Shown here: positions 1 through 11,129 of the stretch, one piece after another
Layout: every line of letters starts with the position of its first letter
Numbering within the stretch: position 1 is the first letter of the stretch
DNA from: Euwallacea fornicatus
Taxonomy: Eukaryota; Arthropoda; Insecta; Coleoptera; Curculionidae
Assembly: GCF_040115645.1 (NCBI RefSeq)
Contig: NC_089571.1
Location: 806,001 to 870,000 of the forward strand
Length of the DNA: 64,000 nt
Direction of reading: 5' to 3'
Position numbers and translations under genes: made by a program
Notes under the pieces: generated by a model
The model's input: only the letters and a program-made list of their open reading frames with translations
Databases searched by the model: none
Told to the model about the DNA's origin: nothing

Positions 1-240
1 CCATTATGTTTCATCAACTTACATACGTTGATACGTTACAATGCATACTAATCAATTATCCAACATTTCCCAAATTATTGTTGATATAACCTTTTTTAAG
101 TATCTTTGTTCGACTCGTTTCAAAACAGTAGACTAAGATTTCTTCATGTTGCATTAAAAATAGAAAACATGAGTATCAAAATGAAACTTGTGTTAAAAAT
201 GATGAAAAAAAAGTTCGCCCAAAATGATTACTAAGATTCT

Positions 241-411
241 ATACTAAACCATACTATACTATACTATACCATACCATACTGTACTGTACCATACCATACC
301 ATACCATACTATGCTATACCATACTACGCTATACCATACTACGCTATACCATACTATGCTATACCATACTATGCTATACCATACTATGCTATACCATACT
401 GTACTATACTA
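241..411. repeat. CATAC/TATAC pentanucleotide minisatellite
   Basis: The stretch is built from 5-bp units of the form TATAC, CATAC, TATGC or TACGC. In its second half these units join into a 15-bp higher-order unit, ATGCTATACCATACT, repeated about five times with single-base variants. The copies differ at few sites, so the array probably expanded recently. It has no coding sense and lies in otherwise unique AT-rich DNA. Confidence 0.9.
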
Positions 412-1214
412 AATACTTATACTATCGTGTCTAAAAGGCAATGTGTCATACCTGTGAGGAATGGGACAACGTTTGCCATTTTATGCACTAAATGCGAACT
501 TTTCTTGGGTTATGAACCCAAAAAATGAATAAACAGAAGTTTTATGAGGACTATTAAGTTTTTCGCATGTAATTGTTTTTTGGTATCGGTTTGGGGGGAC
601 ATTTAAAACAATCAACTCGTGTGATGTTACTGTTTCCAACATATTTCTTTACACCGTTCGCCGTTTACACAGTACCATAATTTAATATGACCTTATCAAT
701 TTTAACTGCATCATATCCGCCGTTTTTCATTATTGCATCAGTTTTAATGACTCTGCGTAGTATACAGTTTTGATCCAACACCAATAAAACACGGCGTTAG
801 TGCACCGCGACTCTCCATCATTCCAAGATTTTTTCATTTAATGTCGTAGATTTTGTCTTTGAAATATATTGCAGACATTAATTTACTTGTCTGATATACA
901 AGTTACAAAAAATGTCGGTCACTCCTTGATTGACTTTTCAAAGAGTGCCAGCAGTGTGGACTTTATACCACAATTATTATATCATTGTATATCCCGCGGC
1001 GTCGTTATACCCGGCTACCTAACCACCAGCAATGTCTTTTTTGCGGACGTTAAAAGCGACCTTTTTACTATGGGGCAAATGTAAGTGCGACCAAATGGTT
1101 GAATTTTCTTCGCTATACGCAACTTGTAGTTATAACCGACGTCCTTATTCGCGTCTTTCACTATAGTTTGAAATCCATACGATCTAACAATACTCCAACA
1201 TATACATACATATG
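412..1214. other. no recognisable gene
   Basis: AT-rich single-copy-looking DNA. The only open frames are about 70 codons, overlap each other on both strands, and show no domain or composition that suggests coding. No repeat partner was seen in the window. Confidence 0.5.
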
Positions 1215-2602
1215 CAGTATCTAACAATCTTGTTCCTACACGTGGATTTGTTATAGAAAATACTCGACTTTCACTCTCAAAAAATTAGTTATTTTACTGT
1301 TTTTTTTTTAAATTATTATTATCAACAAATGTATTTTGAATATACGCACTTATGTACAAAGCTTTCAAAGAATAAATAACAAAACTAAACAATAATTGGT
1401 CAATACTTTGTCTCGTAGCCCTTTGCTGTAATGACCGCTGGACGTCTTCTATTCGTAGAATAAACTAATTTTTTACATCTTCCAGGACAGATTTTTTTTC
1501 TTGTGAAACAATGTTTTTAATTCTGTTTTTGACGAAATTTGATGTTTTCTCATATGTTTTTTTTTAATTGCTTACAAATGTTCAATCGGGTTCAAGTCTG
1601 CTGATTTCGGAGGTGTTTTTAACAATTTTGAAAAATTCCAATTTAGCCATTCTTTGTTGACTAAAGCCGTGTTGCCCTCTTGAAATCTATAAACATTTGG
1701 AATACCTAATTTTTGTGCACTTTGTTTTACGTCCTTTTTTGGAATATCATTATAACCATGTTTATCCATAATGTCGTTTATAAAATTGATATTTTCAACT
1801 CCATTTGAGGACGCGCAGCCCCAGCTCAGCGTTTAACGGTCGGAAGTGTATTAGGAGGATTATCATGTTCAATCACTTTTCTCCATATTCTATGGATACC
1901 ATCTGGCTAGAGGAGATTAATTTTTGTTTCATTTAACCAAATTGCGGCGTCCCAAAACTCTTGATCTCTATTCATTAATTTATTCATATGCCCTTTCGCA
2001 AATAAGTCTCTTACGGCGATTTTCTTTGCTAATATACGGTTCCTTCCGTGGGATTCTACCATGATAACCATATTTCCATAATACATGAAGGTTCGTTTGG
2101 TCGGAAATACGTTTTCCCTATTGCATTTTCGATCATTAGGCGAATTTATGTCACGCTTCACTTTGGGTTTTTCTTAATTTTCTTTACTATCATACATTCA
2201 TCCCTTCCATCTAACTCTTTTTTCTTTGCTCTTTTGGGAAAATTGGAAATCGTCCTTTCATTTTTAAATTTATTTATAATAAAGTTGCATTGTAGAATGT
2301 GTTTTATTAGTTAATTGACTCATTTTTCTTCAGTTATAGCGTTTTAGTGCCATATTAACAATAAATCCTTTTGAATCATAACCTCGTTGTTTTCGTTTGG
2401 GCATTTTGTATGCAAATTAGCTATTTTTGTTAGATTAATTTTGTTATTTATTCTTTGAAAGCTTAGTACATAAGCACGCATATTCAAAATACATTTGTTG
2501 TTAATAATTAAAAAAAACAGTAAAATAAATAACTTTTTGACGGCGAAAATCGAGTATTTTCTTTAACAAATCCGTGTGTACGAACAAGATTGTCAGATGC
2601 TG
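1215..2602 (-). mobile_element. Tc1-like DNA transposon with ~165-bp TIRs
   Basis: The ends are inverted repeats: the left starts CAGTATCTAACAATCTTG and the right, read in reverse complement, starts CAGCATCTGACAATCTTG. The match continues with scattered changes to about 1385 on the left and about 2440 on the right. A TA follows the right end at 2603. The matching left TA appears mutated or displaced by two bases. The 1.39-kb length and long TIRs fit the Tc1 branch of Tc1/mariner. The transposase between them is on the minus strand and badly broken, so this copy is old. Confidence 0.85.
1560..2270 (-). pseudogene. Tc1-like transposase remnant
   Basis: The best-preserved piece reads KQSAQKLGIPNVYRF and, further on, LLKTPPKSADLNPIEHL, which is the C-terminal catalytic block of Tc1-type DDE transposases carrying the last glutamate. 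Upstream, across frames, a segment reading YHGRIPRKEPYISKENRRKR matches the linker before the first catalytic aspartate. The second catalytic block, normally QQDNDPKH in this family, has decayed to QEGNTAL, so the second aspartate is lost. Multiple stops and frame changes separate the pieces. It cannot encode an active enzyme. Confidence 0.75.
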
Positions 2603-2604
2603 TA

Positions 2605-4085
2605 AGTACCTGCCTCGATCAGCAATAATATGAACATTGTTCTTCACTTTTTTCTTATGCAGTTAAGAGTTGGTCAATCGACAAATCCTCATATTGATCA
2701 TCTCTCATCCCAAATATGCTTTAAACATAAACCCTGTTACACCAAAACATCTACCAGTTTCGGCTGTTGTACCAGCGCGTCCAAAGGGTTATGGAACAAT
2801 TATTGTTATTGCTATTATTATTATTATATTGGGGTGGAACAGGTGTTTCACAGATTGACGTTGGCCTTGATGACTGTAATGCTAATGTACGGGCTGAAGT
2901 TCAACTCCAATACTAAGTTAAATGCCCCACGGGATGTCAAATATCTACATTACCATTTACCTTTGTATCCCGAGCAATTCGGCCTCGCCAACGATGCTAA
3001 AAATATTGCGGTAAAATCTATAAACGCACACGTGGGGCAAAAAGCTTTATTGTGCGCATGTCAGTGTCAAATGCCCACAAAAGTTTTGTAAACTGACATA
3101 TGTCACTTTGATTCACTTATGGTAAAGTGCTATTTGCAGCTTACGGCAGACCCACTATAGACGCAGACTTGGAGAGTGCTTTTCTTCGATTTTTTCCAAC
3201 AGTTGAATAACAAGTTAATAATGATACGCATATGGCTCATTATTTATCTAGCAAGTTAATTGGCAACAGTATCGTCATCATCCCCATTATTGTTTTATTT
3301 ATGGCTGCCATGGGAATGAATGTTAAGTGAAACGTCACCGTAGATATTATAATTCAAGGCACGTTGGCTTTTTGTGTTATGGAATTAATTTCTTAATACA
3401 TATCAGTTCGTTGTAATTTTGTAAGCCTTCGTTAAATCTAAAAGTTCAAATACTTGCACACACGGTATGGTTGTGAAATACTTATGACTGTTATCTTTTA
3501 GACGCTGGAGCGCTGCGCGCTTGGGGATTTAAACCTCCTTAAATCACTTGTGCCTTTACGATCACATTGATTATTAAATTGAGTTGCATTTTTAACGTTT
3601 GCACCTATTCATTCATAGCTACGAGATTACTGTATTTGTGTGTACTTTACATTTTAAGAGAGCGAAGCGAAATTCTCAGCCATACGGTCAATGCATTAAT
3701 CCCATTAAAATGCATGAAATGATATTTATATATTTACCTAGCAATTTACCTCTATCATCTGTAAATTCTATGTTCTACATTTCGATATACCCACAGAGTG
3801 TTCCTTAACCTCGTACCAATGCTTCAGGGCGATTCTTCAGGTTATTTTATGAGGAAATATTCACGTGAACATATGGCCGCAACGACTTAATTTATATTAT
3901 TGTACGAGGACAGTTTTGCTGCAGGCTCTAGTTTCAGCACAAGACGAGCAGGACATCGGTAGATGTTCGATCACAGTCCCAGAAGTGCCCGCGATCTGAC
4001 ATATAAATGGCGATTTTTTGTTAAAAATTTACTTACGTTACGAAGATCGAACCTTAAAAGGTTTACCCGTAAAATTTAAAGGTAC
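2605..4085. other. no recognisable gene; holds one dispersed noncoding repeat copy
   Basis: A 153-codon open frame at 2630-3091 overlaps a simple TTATTA tract and a second frame and shows no known domain, so I do not call it. The segment around 3205-3520 is one copy of a diverged repeat listed separately. The rest is unassigned. Confidence 0.4.
3205..3520 (+). repeat. dispersed noncoding repeat, copy A
   Basis: This block aligns in the same orientation with 15105-15455. Shared landmarks, in order, are GCATATGGCTC / GCACATGGCTC, TTGTTTTATTTATGG, CCATGG followed by AATGAA, AACGTCACCGT, TATAATTCA / TTTAATTCAC and GGTTGTGAAATA. Between landmarks the two copies have drifted. No open frame is shared. 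It could be an old nonautonomous transposon or a duplicated regulatory block. Confidence 0.55.
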
Positions 4086-5071
4086 TACGTCGATTTGCGT
4101 TTACTTTAGAGCCCTTTTTGGAGCTTTTGTGAATATGGAAAAAATTGCTCATAGATACGTGATTCAATACTTTCATTTGAAAGGTCCTTAGGCCATCCGA
4201 CATCGAAGCGGAGCTAAATTCCATCCTGGGGGAATCTGGTTCTTCGTTAAAAACTGCAAAATATCGAATGGCAGAGTTGGAGCGCGGTCGCACGGGCTGC
4301 CAAGACGAACTCTGCGGTGGTCGACCCAATGACATTCCAGATTTGACCACTCCAGACGCTGCGGTGAAAATTCACAAAGTCGTACTGGAAGATCGGTAGT
4401 ACTGCACATCGCATTTTGTCCAAACTATTGGATACGAAAAAGCTGTGCGCAAAATCGGTGCTACGGTCACTCGCAATAGGACAAGAACAGTGCCGTTAGG
4501 ATGTTACACGGGAGTGTTTCGCAAACCTTCGTAGCAATGGAGCCGAGTTTTTGCGACGATCCGTAACCATGGATGAAGCGTCGGTTCGTCGTTTCACATC
4601 TGAGACAAAAGGGCAGTCGAAACAATGGGCTGAAAGGGGAGAATCGGCCCAAAGAATGCGAAAGCCGTTCCATGTGAGGGAAAGGTGAAGGCGTCAGTTT
4701 TTTAGGAAGCACGTGGGATCATTTTTATTGACCATTTCCCTGAAGGAAAAACAATGAACGGAGAACGTTATACAAATTTATTGCGGCGTTAGAGCGAAGC
4801 AATTAGGAAAAAGAGGCCGCATTTGACGAAAAGAAGAGCCCTACTTCATCAAGACAATGCAACTGTCCACGCTTCCCTCGTCGCGATGGCCCAAACCAAT
4901 AAGCTTGGTTTGGAACTTTTTCCACGCGCACCCCTGTTCGCCCGATTTAGCCCCCTCAGATTATTTCCCATTTCCAACCTTGAACAGATGGCTCGGTGGA
5001 AAGACATTTGTCATTAATGAAGTGGAATGCGAGGTTGATGCTTGTCGTGAAATATTAGAAACTTCTTACTA

Positions 5072-6465
5072 CACTGACTTTCAAAAAAACCGCAACACCA
5101 AAAAGAACACATCGTACACGTTTGAAATTCTGGCATTACGTTGGGTCGGGTAATAGATAAAAACGATCAAGATATCAAAAGAAAATTATTGCGAATAAGT
5201 GCAAAAATTTAATAATAATTTAATAATGGGTGGTGTCTCCTCTTAAATTAATACATTCCTGTAAGCGACGCGGCATGCTTAAAATTAAATTGTCAGTGTC
5301 TTCCTGGGGTATTGTATCCCAGGTAATCTGCACCTGCTCGCGGAGTTCATCTATGGTCTCTGGAGGACGAGCTATACGTTGAAGTCTCCAACCCATTATA
5401 TCCCATACATGTGCTATTGGGGACAAATCTGGAGACCGAGCTGGCCAAGGCAAAGTATCAAAATTGTCAGCTTTCAAATATCTCAAAGTATCGTTGGCTA
5501 CATGTGGTAGCGCATTATCCTGTTGAAATATGCTTCCGGGATGGTCGTGCATGTATGGTACAAGAACCGGTTCTAAGACACTATTAATGTAGTATTTAAT
5601 CTATCATAAATGAAAACAAGAGGAGACCGACTACCATACTGGGTGGCACCCCAAACCATGACACCTGGTGTTAAACCAGAATGACGCCTTTCCAAAAAGT
5701 CCAAATTTAATCGCTCTCCTCTGCGCCTTCTAACACGTAACCGTCCATCAGGTCGCCATAAACAAAAACGGCTCTCATCACTGAACACGATTCTTCTCCA
5801 CACGTCCGCCCATTGCACTCTCGGACGACACCACTCCAGTCGGGCCACCCTGTGGTTTCATGATAATGGAAGACGATATGAATTTAGTCCAAAACTTCGA
5901 ATTCTGCGATACATGGTACTAAGGGAGACCCTTCGATTTAGGGTGGCTACCCAGTTAGCACCAAGAGACGGAATTGTTTCAAACGTTGCTGAACGACGAA
6001 GTCGCCGGTCTTGGCGTCGGTTCGTCATTCTTGGACGGCCACTACCACGATGACGATTTACTGACCCTTCGTTAGACCAATCTCTCCAAGCTCTTGGCAC
6101 TGTTGATGCGTTTCGATCCAATCTACGTGTAATTTCGGGGAAAGGTAAACCTGCCTCATGCACACCAACAATTCTTCCCCTTTCAAAGGGAGTTAACTGC
6201 GTTTTGGCGTGCGCGAGGCATTTTGCACTACCACACATTCAACATGGTACTAACGATAGTACCTTTATCGCTATCCGCCTGTAGAAAAATTTGCAAAAAG
6301 AACGATCGTCACAAATAAAAAAGTAAAGAAAAACTTCATATCGCATCAAAATACGAACTTGAAATTTTTATCATTTTTTTCTCTTTCCAAGCCTAAAATC
6401 ATACCAAAATTTCAAATACATACAGTGCGTTCTTCGTGGTGTTGCGGTTTTTTTGAAAGTCAGTG
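5072..6465 (-). mobile_element. Tc3-like element, copy 1
   Basis: The ends are CACTGACTTTC and its inverse GAAAGTCAGTG, each followed by a run giving AAAAAAACCG. The left end abuts TA at 5070-5071. The right end is followed by TG and then TA at 6468. The element lies inside a mariner reading frame, so its insertion is younger than that mariner. A second, similar copy in the opposite orientation lies at 33068-34458. The transposase is on the minus strand. Confidence 0.93.
5220..6238 (-). pseudogene. Tc3-like transposase, copy 1 (inactive)
   Basis: The protein begins MCGSAKCLAHAKTQLTPFER with an N-terminal helix-turn-helix region, followed by the first catalytic block FSDESRF, the second QQDNALPHVA and the C-terminal SPDLSPI block, and ends CINLRGDTTHY, about 340 residues in all. 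Three defects are visible. A CGA-to-TGA change after LNSYRLPLS (about 5855) stops the frame. A frameshift follows YDRLNTT (about 5585). The catalytic glutamate of the expected SPIEHVWD is alanine (SPIAHVWD, about 5411). The frameshift and the alanine are also present in the other copy, while the TGA is private to this one. Confidence 0.92.
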
Positions 6466-6545
6466 TGTAAGCTGGGTATAGAATATCGCCGAGAAAAGCG
6501 TGTCAGTCTTGCAGGACTACGCTGCGCAGCGACGCAACAAATTCC

Positions 6546-7940
6546 AAAAATATTTTTTGCTCCCTGGGTATTTCTGGCGCCGTCCCCGCATATCAAATCT
6601 AAGCCGATTTGCGTCGGAACAAGATGCGACCTTTGGAATTTCAATTAATACTTGTAAGACAACAAGGCGCCACACCGCGTGAATTAATAATACTAATCGT
6701 TTAGGAATGAGGCTCCTTTCGTCACAGTTCATATCCAGACGGAAAAATGCAACTCGATTTGAAATTCGATTAGTTCGTAATTTACTTTTCGAATGATATC
6801 GCGGCGGGGCTCTGTAATTTCGACGTGCCATCATTTCTCGGTTGCCTGCGGTTTCTTCGTCCGATATCTATTTTAAATTTTAGTTTAATAAAAGGCCGCG
6901 GCAATGCCCTGTCGGCTGAATTGTATAATACAATGTAAACTGGACGTCGATAAAATAAAATTAAAATTCGAAGCAAAAGGCCCGAGCGGTAAAATCGTTC
7001 GCTGTTGTTGTAGAGGAAGACCCCAGGTAGCGACATCTGCAGTTGACAAATGTTTTTCATTAAATCACGCCGCTCGGTGCTTTATCAGCCAATGAATCAA
7101 AAACTTTACGGCTAATTAAAATGCGGACCGAGCAGCGCATATTCTACATAAATTAAACACCACTTGTATATAAACTGCGTTAAATAAAACGGATCGGACG
7201 TTGGTTATCGGCGTTCAAAAAGGCCTTGGCTTTAAGTAACATTCAAAATGTACGCGGCCCCTCTAATGAACGTTCCAATAGTCCAACCCCTCGCCACAAA
7301 TCTCAATCTTAAGGGCTCAATAATCCTCCAGACCCGGACTCTTCAACCGGCCGCTACTACATTTTAATCACACTTTGAGCCCCATTAATTGCTAATAACT
7401 CGAAGGGTTTCCTGAAGGTGGCGCAGCACAACTATTCCCGGATTATACGTAATAGTTTTGGTCCAGGAAAATTAATTTTCTTTTACGATGTCGGCTCAAG
7501 TCAAGTTTGCCTATAAAAATTAGGAACTTTGCAGGCTCGAGCTGGTAATCCTCGTAAAATTTTCAATTACTTAGGGGGCGCTTTATATGCGAAAGGGCTG
7601 TTATTTTTCGCCGAGGTACGAAGTTTTCGCGTTTTTCGCTTGTTTTGTGTTAAATGCAAATTGTCGGCCGAAAAAGCTTGTTTACGAGGGACTAAATTAT
7701 TTTGCTGTTGTTCTCGGCAGGAGTTCGGCTGTTTGAATGGGAAATGTGGAAGTGGAGTAGCGCCCGGAGGCATCTTTCCAATGAATTTAAATATGCACTC
7801 TAAATTTTATAACAGATACTTGTCTAAATACAACATCGGACTAAGTCAGATTTGTCATTCTTTGCATAGATGCGATCGAAGGGTTTAACGTAACGTACGG
7901 GGTGGCCCTTAGGAAATGGTACACCGAGTAATAAGACATA
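6546..7940. other. no recognisable gene; comparatively CpG-rich unique DNA
   Basis: This stretch has more G, C and CpG than its surroundings and no repeat partner in the window. The largest open frame is 7529-7888 (119 codons), with a cysteine-rich middle (LFCVKCKL, LFCCCSRQEFGC). It has no recognised domain, its reverse strand is also open for 68 codons, and I see no convincing splice context. Several TAATTA-like homeodomain core sites occur around 7390. It could be an exon-poor regulatory region, but nothing proves this. Confidence 0.35.
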
Positions 7941-8623
7941 CAGTCACTCGAGAAAGTATCCGTGCAGCCGGAAAAAAATTCCGTAAACCGTAACTTTTGA
8001 CTGATTTTGTTCAAATTTTGTATAATGAAAATTCAAACCGAAACTCAATTTGCGTAATTGAGCAACTTTTGAAAATTCAACTTTGAGAGTGCTTTCCAGC
8101 GTTTAAAAAAAACTCCGTTTTAAAAACTTCTTGTGCGGTGGAAATTTTTCAATGTGGTTTTAACATTCTTGCAGAGAGGATTTTTCTTCATATATCCTGA
8201 AAATTTGATCAAAATCGAACCGCAAATAAGGGAGTTGCAGCTTTTTAAAGTCGTCAAAAATGTCAAAGTTTCGTCATTTTGCGCGAAAATCGTCACTCTT
8301 TGGCGTTTTTGACGACTAAAAAGCTGCAACTCCCTTATTTGCGGTTCGATTTTGATCAAATTTTCAGGATATATGAAGAAAAATCCTCTCTGCAAGAATG
8401 TTAAAACCACATTGAAAAATTTCCACTGCACAAGAAGTTTTCAAAACGGATTCTTTTTTAAACGCTGGAAAGCACTCTAAAAGTTAAATTTTCAAAAGTT
8501 GCTCGATTACGCAAATTGAGTTTCGGTTTGAATTTTCATTATACAAAATTTGAACAAAATCAGTCAAAAGTTACGGTTTACAGAATTTTTTTCCGGCTGT
8601 ACGGATACTTTTTTGTGTGACTG
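7941..8623. mobile_element. long-arm hairpin MITE
   Basis: Almost the whole 683 bp is one inverted repeat. The left arm runs from CAGTCACTCGAGAAAGTATC to about 8260 and the right arm from about 8305 back to GTGACTG, with only about 40 bases between them. The arms match almost base for base in the inner 150 bp, for example GGGAGTTGCAGCTTTTTA on both sides. A TA precedes the left end; TG follows the right end, probably a decayed TA. The open frames inside are arm artefacts. TA targeting and the CAGT start point to a Tc1/mariner-mobilised MITE. Confidence 0.9.
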
Positions 8624-8945
8624 TGTCTCACATAAAAATAAGACGATTTCAGTAGTGAACCCTTGTTCGGAATTTGCTATTAACCGAACTACAGTGTGCT
8701 GAACTTTAATATTATTTTCCTTTTTTTTCCGAATAATTCCTACAGTTTTTGGTAACGGTACCGCAAACGGTTTTCGCTCTGATCGTTCCGATTTTTTAAT
8801 ATGTTATTCTAAAGGTCACTTTGAACAACTCTTCTAAAGGGACAAGGGCGCGCAAATGCCTCTTTCACACTCTTTTTTAGGTTGAACTTTTTTCCAAATT
8901 CAACTGTCTTACGGGATCGTGGAGTGAATAGGGGTGCTGGCTGGG

Positions 8946-9064
8946 GTAAGGTAAGGTAAGATAAGGTAAGGTGAGGTAAGGTAAGATAAGGTAAGGTGAA
9001 GTAAGGTAAGATAAGGTAAGGTGAGGTAAGATAAGATAAGGTAAGGTGAGGTAAAGTAAGGTAA
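8946..9064. repeat. GGTAA pentanucleotide minisatellite inside Merlin
   Basis: The array is made of GGTAA, GATAA and GGTGA units on the plus strand. These units join into a 30-bp higher-order repeat in which the GATAA and GGTGA variants recur at fixed places, giving nearly four copies. It sits just inside the left TIR of the Merlin element. The long reverse-strand open frames (LPYLTLPHLTLSYL-like) are products of the repeat and not genes. Confidence 0.92.
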
Positions 9065-9259
9065 TACATTTCCATTTTTCATCCAAATAATTATTTTTGA
9101 ATTTATCAATTCGACAACATTGCTTGATTCTCCCAGCATTCACGTCTCACATAAAAACGTTTTTTTTTTTCGATATTTGTTTTGATATTTTGGACTAGTT
9201 TGAAGGGAAAGATGGTTTGTAACGGTTGTGAATTATCGTTAAAAAATTTTATCGTAATG

Positions 9260-10133
9260 TTAAGTGATAGAAGCCAATTCGTGGATTTTTTAATAAATCA
9301 TGGACTGTTAGTGAAATATAGCTAATGCAAAACTTGTAAAAATCGATTAGAAATTAACATAAATAGTTTATTGTTTACTTGTGGCCGAAAATACAAGAAA
9401 AGTAAAAAAGTTAAGAAGTGTGCTTTCAAAAAAAAAATGCAAAAAGAGGAACGTGGTGTCAAATATCGAAATTATCTTTGGAGAATATAATGAAATTTCA
9501 CTGTTTTGTGGTTACGATTAGGATTTCCTCGACAACAATTTATAATGAAAGAGCTTAAATGCAATTCCAATACTGTTGTAAAGTGATCATCATATTGCAG
9601 AGAAGTGTGTATTCAGTGGATACTTAAAAATTCAGGAAAAAATTGGTGGAGTTGGAAAAATTGTGGAAATAGATGAAGCAAAGTTTGGGAAGCGAAAATT
9701 CAATAGTAGACGCAGGATTCAAGGAAAATGGATCTTTGGTGGGTTCGAGAGAGATACTAAGAGAGTTTTTCTAGTTCCAGTTGAAAATAGGACCTCACAA
9801 ACTTTGCTCTAAATTATTAAAAAATGGATACATCCTGGAACCACTATTGTATCGGATTGTTGGAGAGCACATGATGTTTTAAAAAATGAAGAATATCAGC
9901 ATTTGCAAATTAATCACTCCCTTCAGTATGTTGATTCTAATGATCCGCAAATTCACACTCAGATTGTAGAGCGCATATGGAGAGGTATCCGTGGTGGAAT
10001 TCCCAGATATGGAAGAAAGGAGCCCCATTTTGTTGGATATCTAGCAGAGTTTTTGTTTAAACGGTCATTTCCTTTATTAAGCGACATTCATTATTTCTCT
10101 ATTGAAATTGCAAAGTTACATCCACCTCAGTAA
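9260..10133 (+). pseudogene. Merlin transposase (IS1595/ISXO2-type DDE)
   Basis: The conserved C-terminal half, about 9648-10133, reads in one frame. The first catalytic aspartate is in VEIDEAKFGKRK, followed by GKWIFGGFER and FLVPVENRT, the second aspartate is in TIVSDCWRAHD, and the glutamate is in QIVERIWRG 37 residues later. One TAA stop interrupts it after RTSQTLL (about 9810). Upstream in other frames come a cysteine pair (CKTCKN), FTCGRKYKKSKK and SNTVVK, CREVCI, which match the N-terminal zinc-binding and pre-catalytic parts of this family. All three catalytic residues are present, so the gene was lost by nonsense and frameshift changes. The family is related to bacterial IS1016 transposases. 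Confidence 0.88.
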
Positions 10134-11129
10134 GGAAATTTATTTCATTTAGTTCAGGTTAGTTCGGATCACCTGAGTAAAAGAAATTTATTTCATTTAG
10201 TTTCAATTCTTATCAAGCAATATATTTTTCATTTACTTATTTTGATCAGAATTTATATTTTTTTTTCAATTGCAATTGCAATTAAAATAAAATTGTAAAA
10301 TTTTCGTATATCTTTCTTGAGCAGGGGCCACGTTAGTATTTTAGTCGATCAAGTGAAGTGTCTTTCGGGATTCATGGAGTGAATTGGAGTGCTGAGTGAG
10401 GTGATTATGAACAACGTTTCAGATCTTTAAAGCAACAACAAAATATTACATACCCATAGTGAAGCAGTTTAACCCCCCCCCCCCCCCAACCCCCATCCCC
10501 TCACCCCTAATCGCTCCACGATCCCGTAAGACAGTTGGATTTGGAAAAAAGTTCAACCTAAAAAAGAGTGTGAAAGAGGCATTTGCGCGCCCTTGTCCCT
10601 TTAGAAAAGTTGTTTAAAATTACCTTTAGAATAACATATTAAAAAATCAGAACGATCGGAGCGAAAACCGTTTACGGTATAATTACCCAGTTTTTACAGG
10701 ATTCGTTAAAATTTGGCACTTACGAGAAATTTGACCAGTAGAATTCAAACTTAAAATCTATTCGGTGGTATCAGTTAGGGGGCGCCACTCAGCTCGAATT
10801 TCGCATTTAACTTCTTCATTCTAGCTTTAACTTCATATAGCTTTTTGGCCGTTCACTTTACCAATTCGTTGATTGCCAAAAATGGATCTTCTCATATTTT
10901 TTTAATTCAAAACAGATATATTTCTTGATGGTCGGCAGGAGGCGCCGTTTTCGAGATATTAAATTTCAAAAATCAGTGCCACTACGTCCGCTTCAACTGA
11001 TTCACAAAATGTCAGTTTTTTTTCCAAGATGATCTTGACCGACACAAAACAATGAACGAAGCCGTTAAATGTAGCCTCAGCGAAGCACTACTTCAGACTG
11101 CATCAATTAGTGTTGCGAAAATATTCGAC

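Larger units (their letters stand above)
4090..6545 (+). pseudogene. SETMAR-type mariner transposase, interrupted
   Basis: Across all three forward frames the sequence gives a mariner transposase of the SETMAR type: an N-terminal part around 4140-4420 (YVIQYFHLKG, then LKTAKYRMAELERGR), a linker WIRKKLCAK, the first catalytic aspartate in VTMDEASVRRFTSETK, then SKQWAERGESA, GKTMNGERYTNLL, the second aspartate in LLHQDNATVHAS, and the third in SPDLAPSDYF. The reading frame stops at ETSYY at 5071, where a Tc3-like element has inserted at a TA. After it, from 6468, the sequence resumes as KLGIEYRREKRVSL, matching the expected C-terminal FYKKGIEKLEKRW-type block. The gene has many frameshifts and predates the insertion. 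Its TIRs were not located. Confidence 0.85.
8751..10687 (+). mobile_element. Merlin DNA transposon with 8-bp TSD
   Basis: The ends GGTAAC and, inverted, GGTAAT begin inverted repeats of about 185 bp that share GTTTTCGCTC, TTTTTTAATATGTTATTCTA and GGGCGCGCAAATGCCTCTTT with few changes. The 8 bases before the left end (8743-8750) and after the right end (10688-10695) are identical, CAGTTTTT. An 8-bp duplication and an IS1595/ISXO2-type transposase inside define the Merlin superfamily. The left TIR gives way to a GGTAA minisatellite and the right TIR is preceded by a 15-base C run at 10473-10487. The transposase carries at least one in-frame stop and upstream frameshifts, so the copy is inactive but structurally complete. 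Confidence 0.93.

Noticed and set aside
2630..3091. 153-codon frame as a possible gene
   Set aside because: It covers a simple TTATTA tract, overlaps another frame and shows no domain or codon pattern.
8120..8431. 103-codon minus-strand frame
   Set aside because: It spans both arms of the hairpin MITE and is palindromic in origin.
7941..8623. Possible microRNA precursor
   Set aside because: The arms are far too long and end in TA-flanked transposon termini, so a MITE explains it; siRNA production is kept as a separate idea.
8809..9143. Leucine/proline/tyrosine-rich minus-strand frames
   Set aside because: They are translations of the GGTAA minisatellite.
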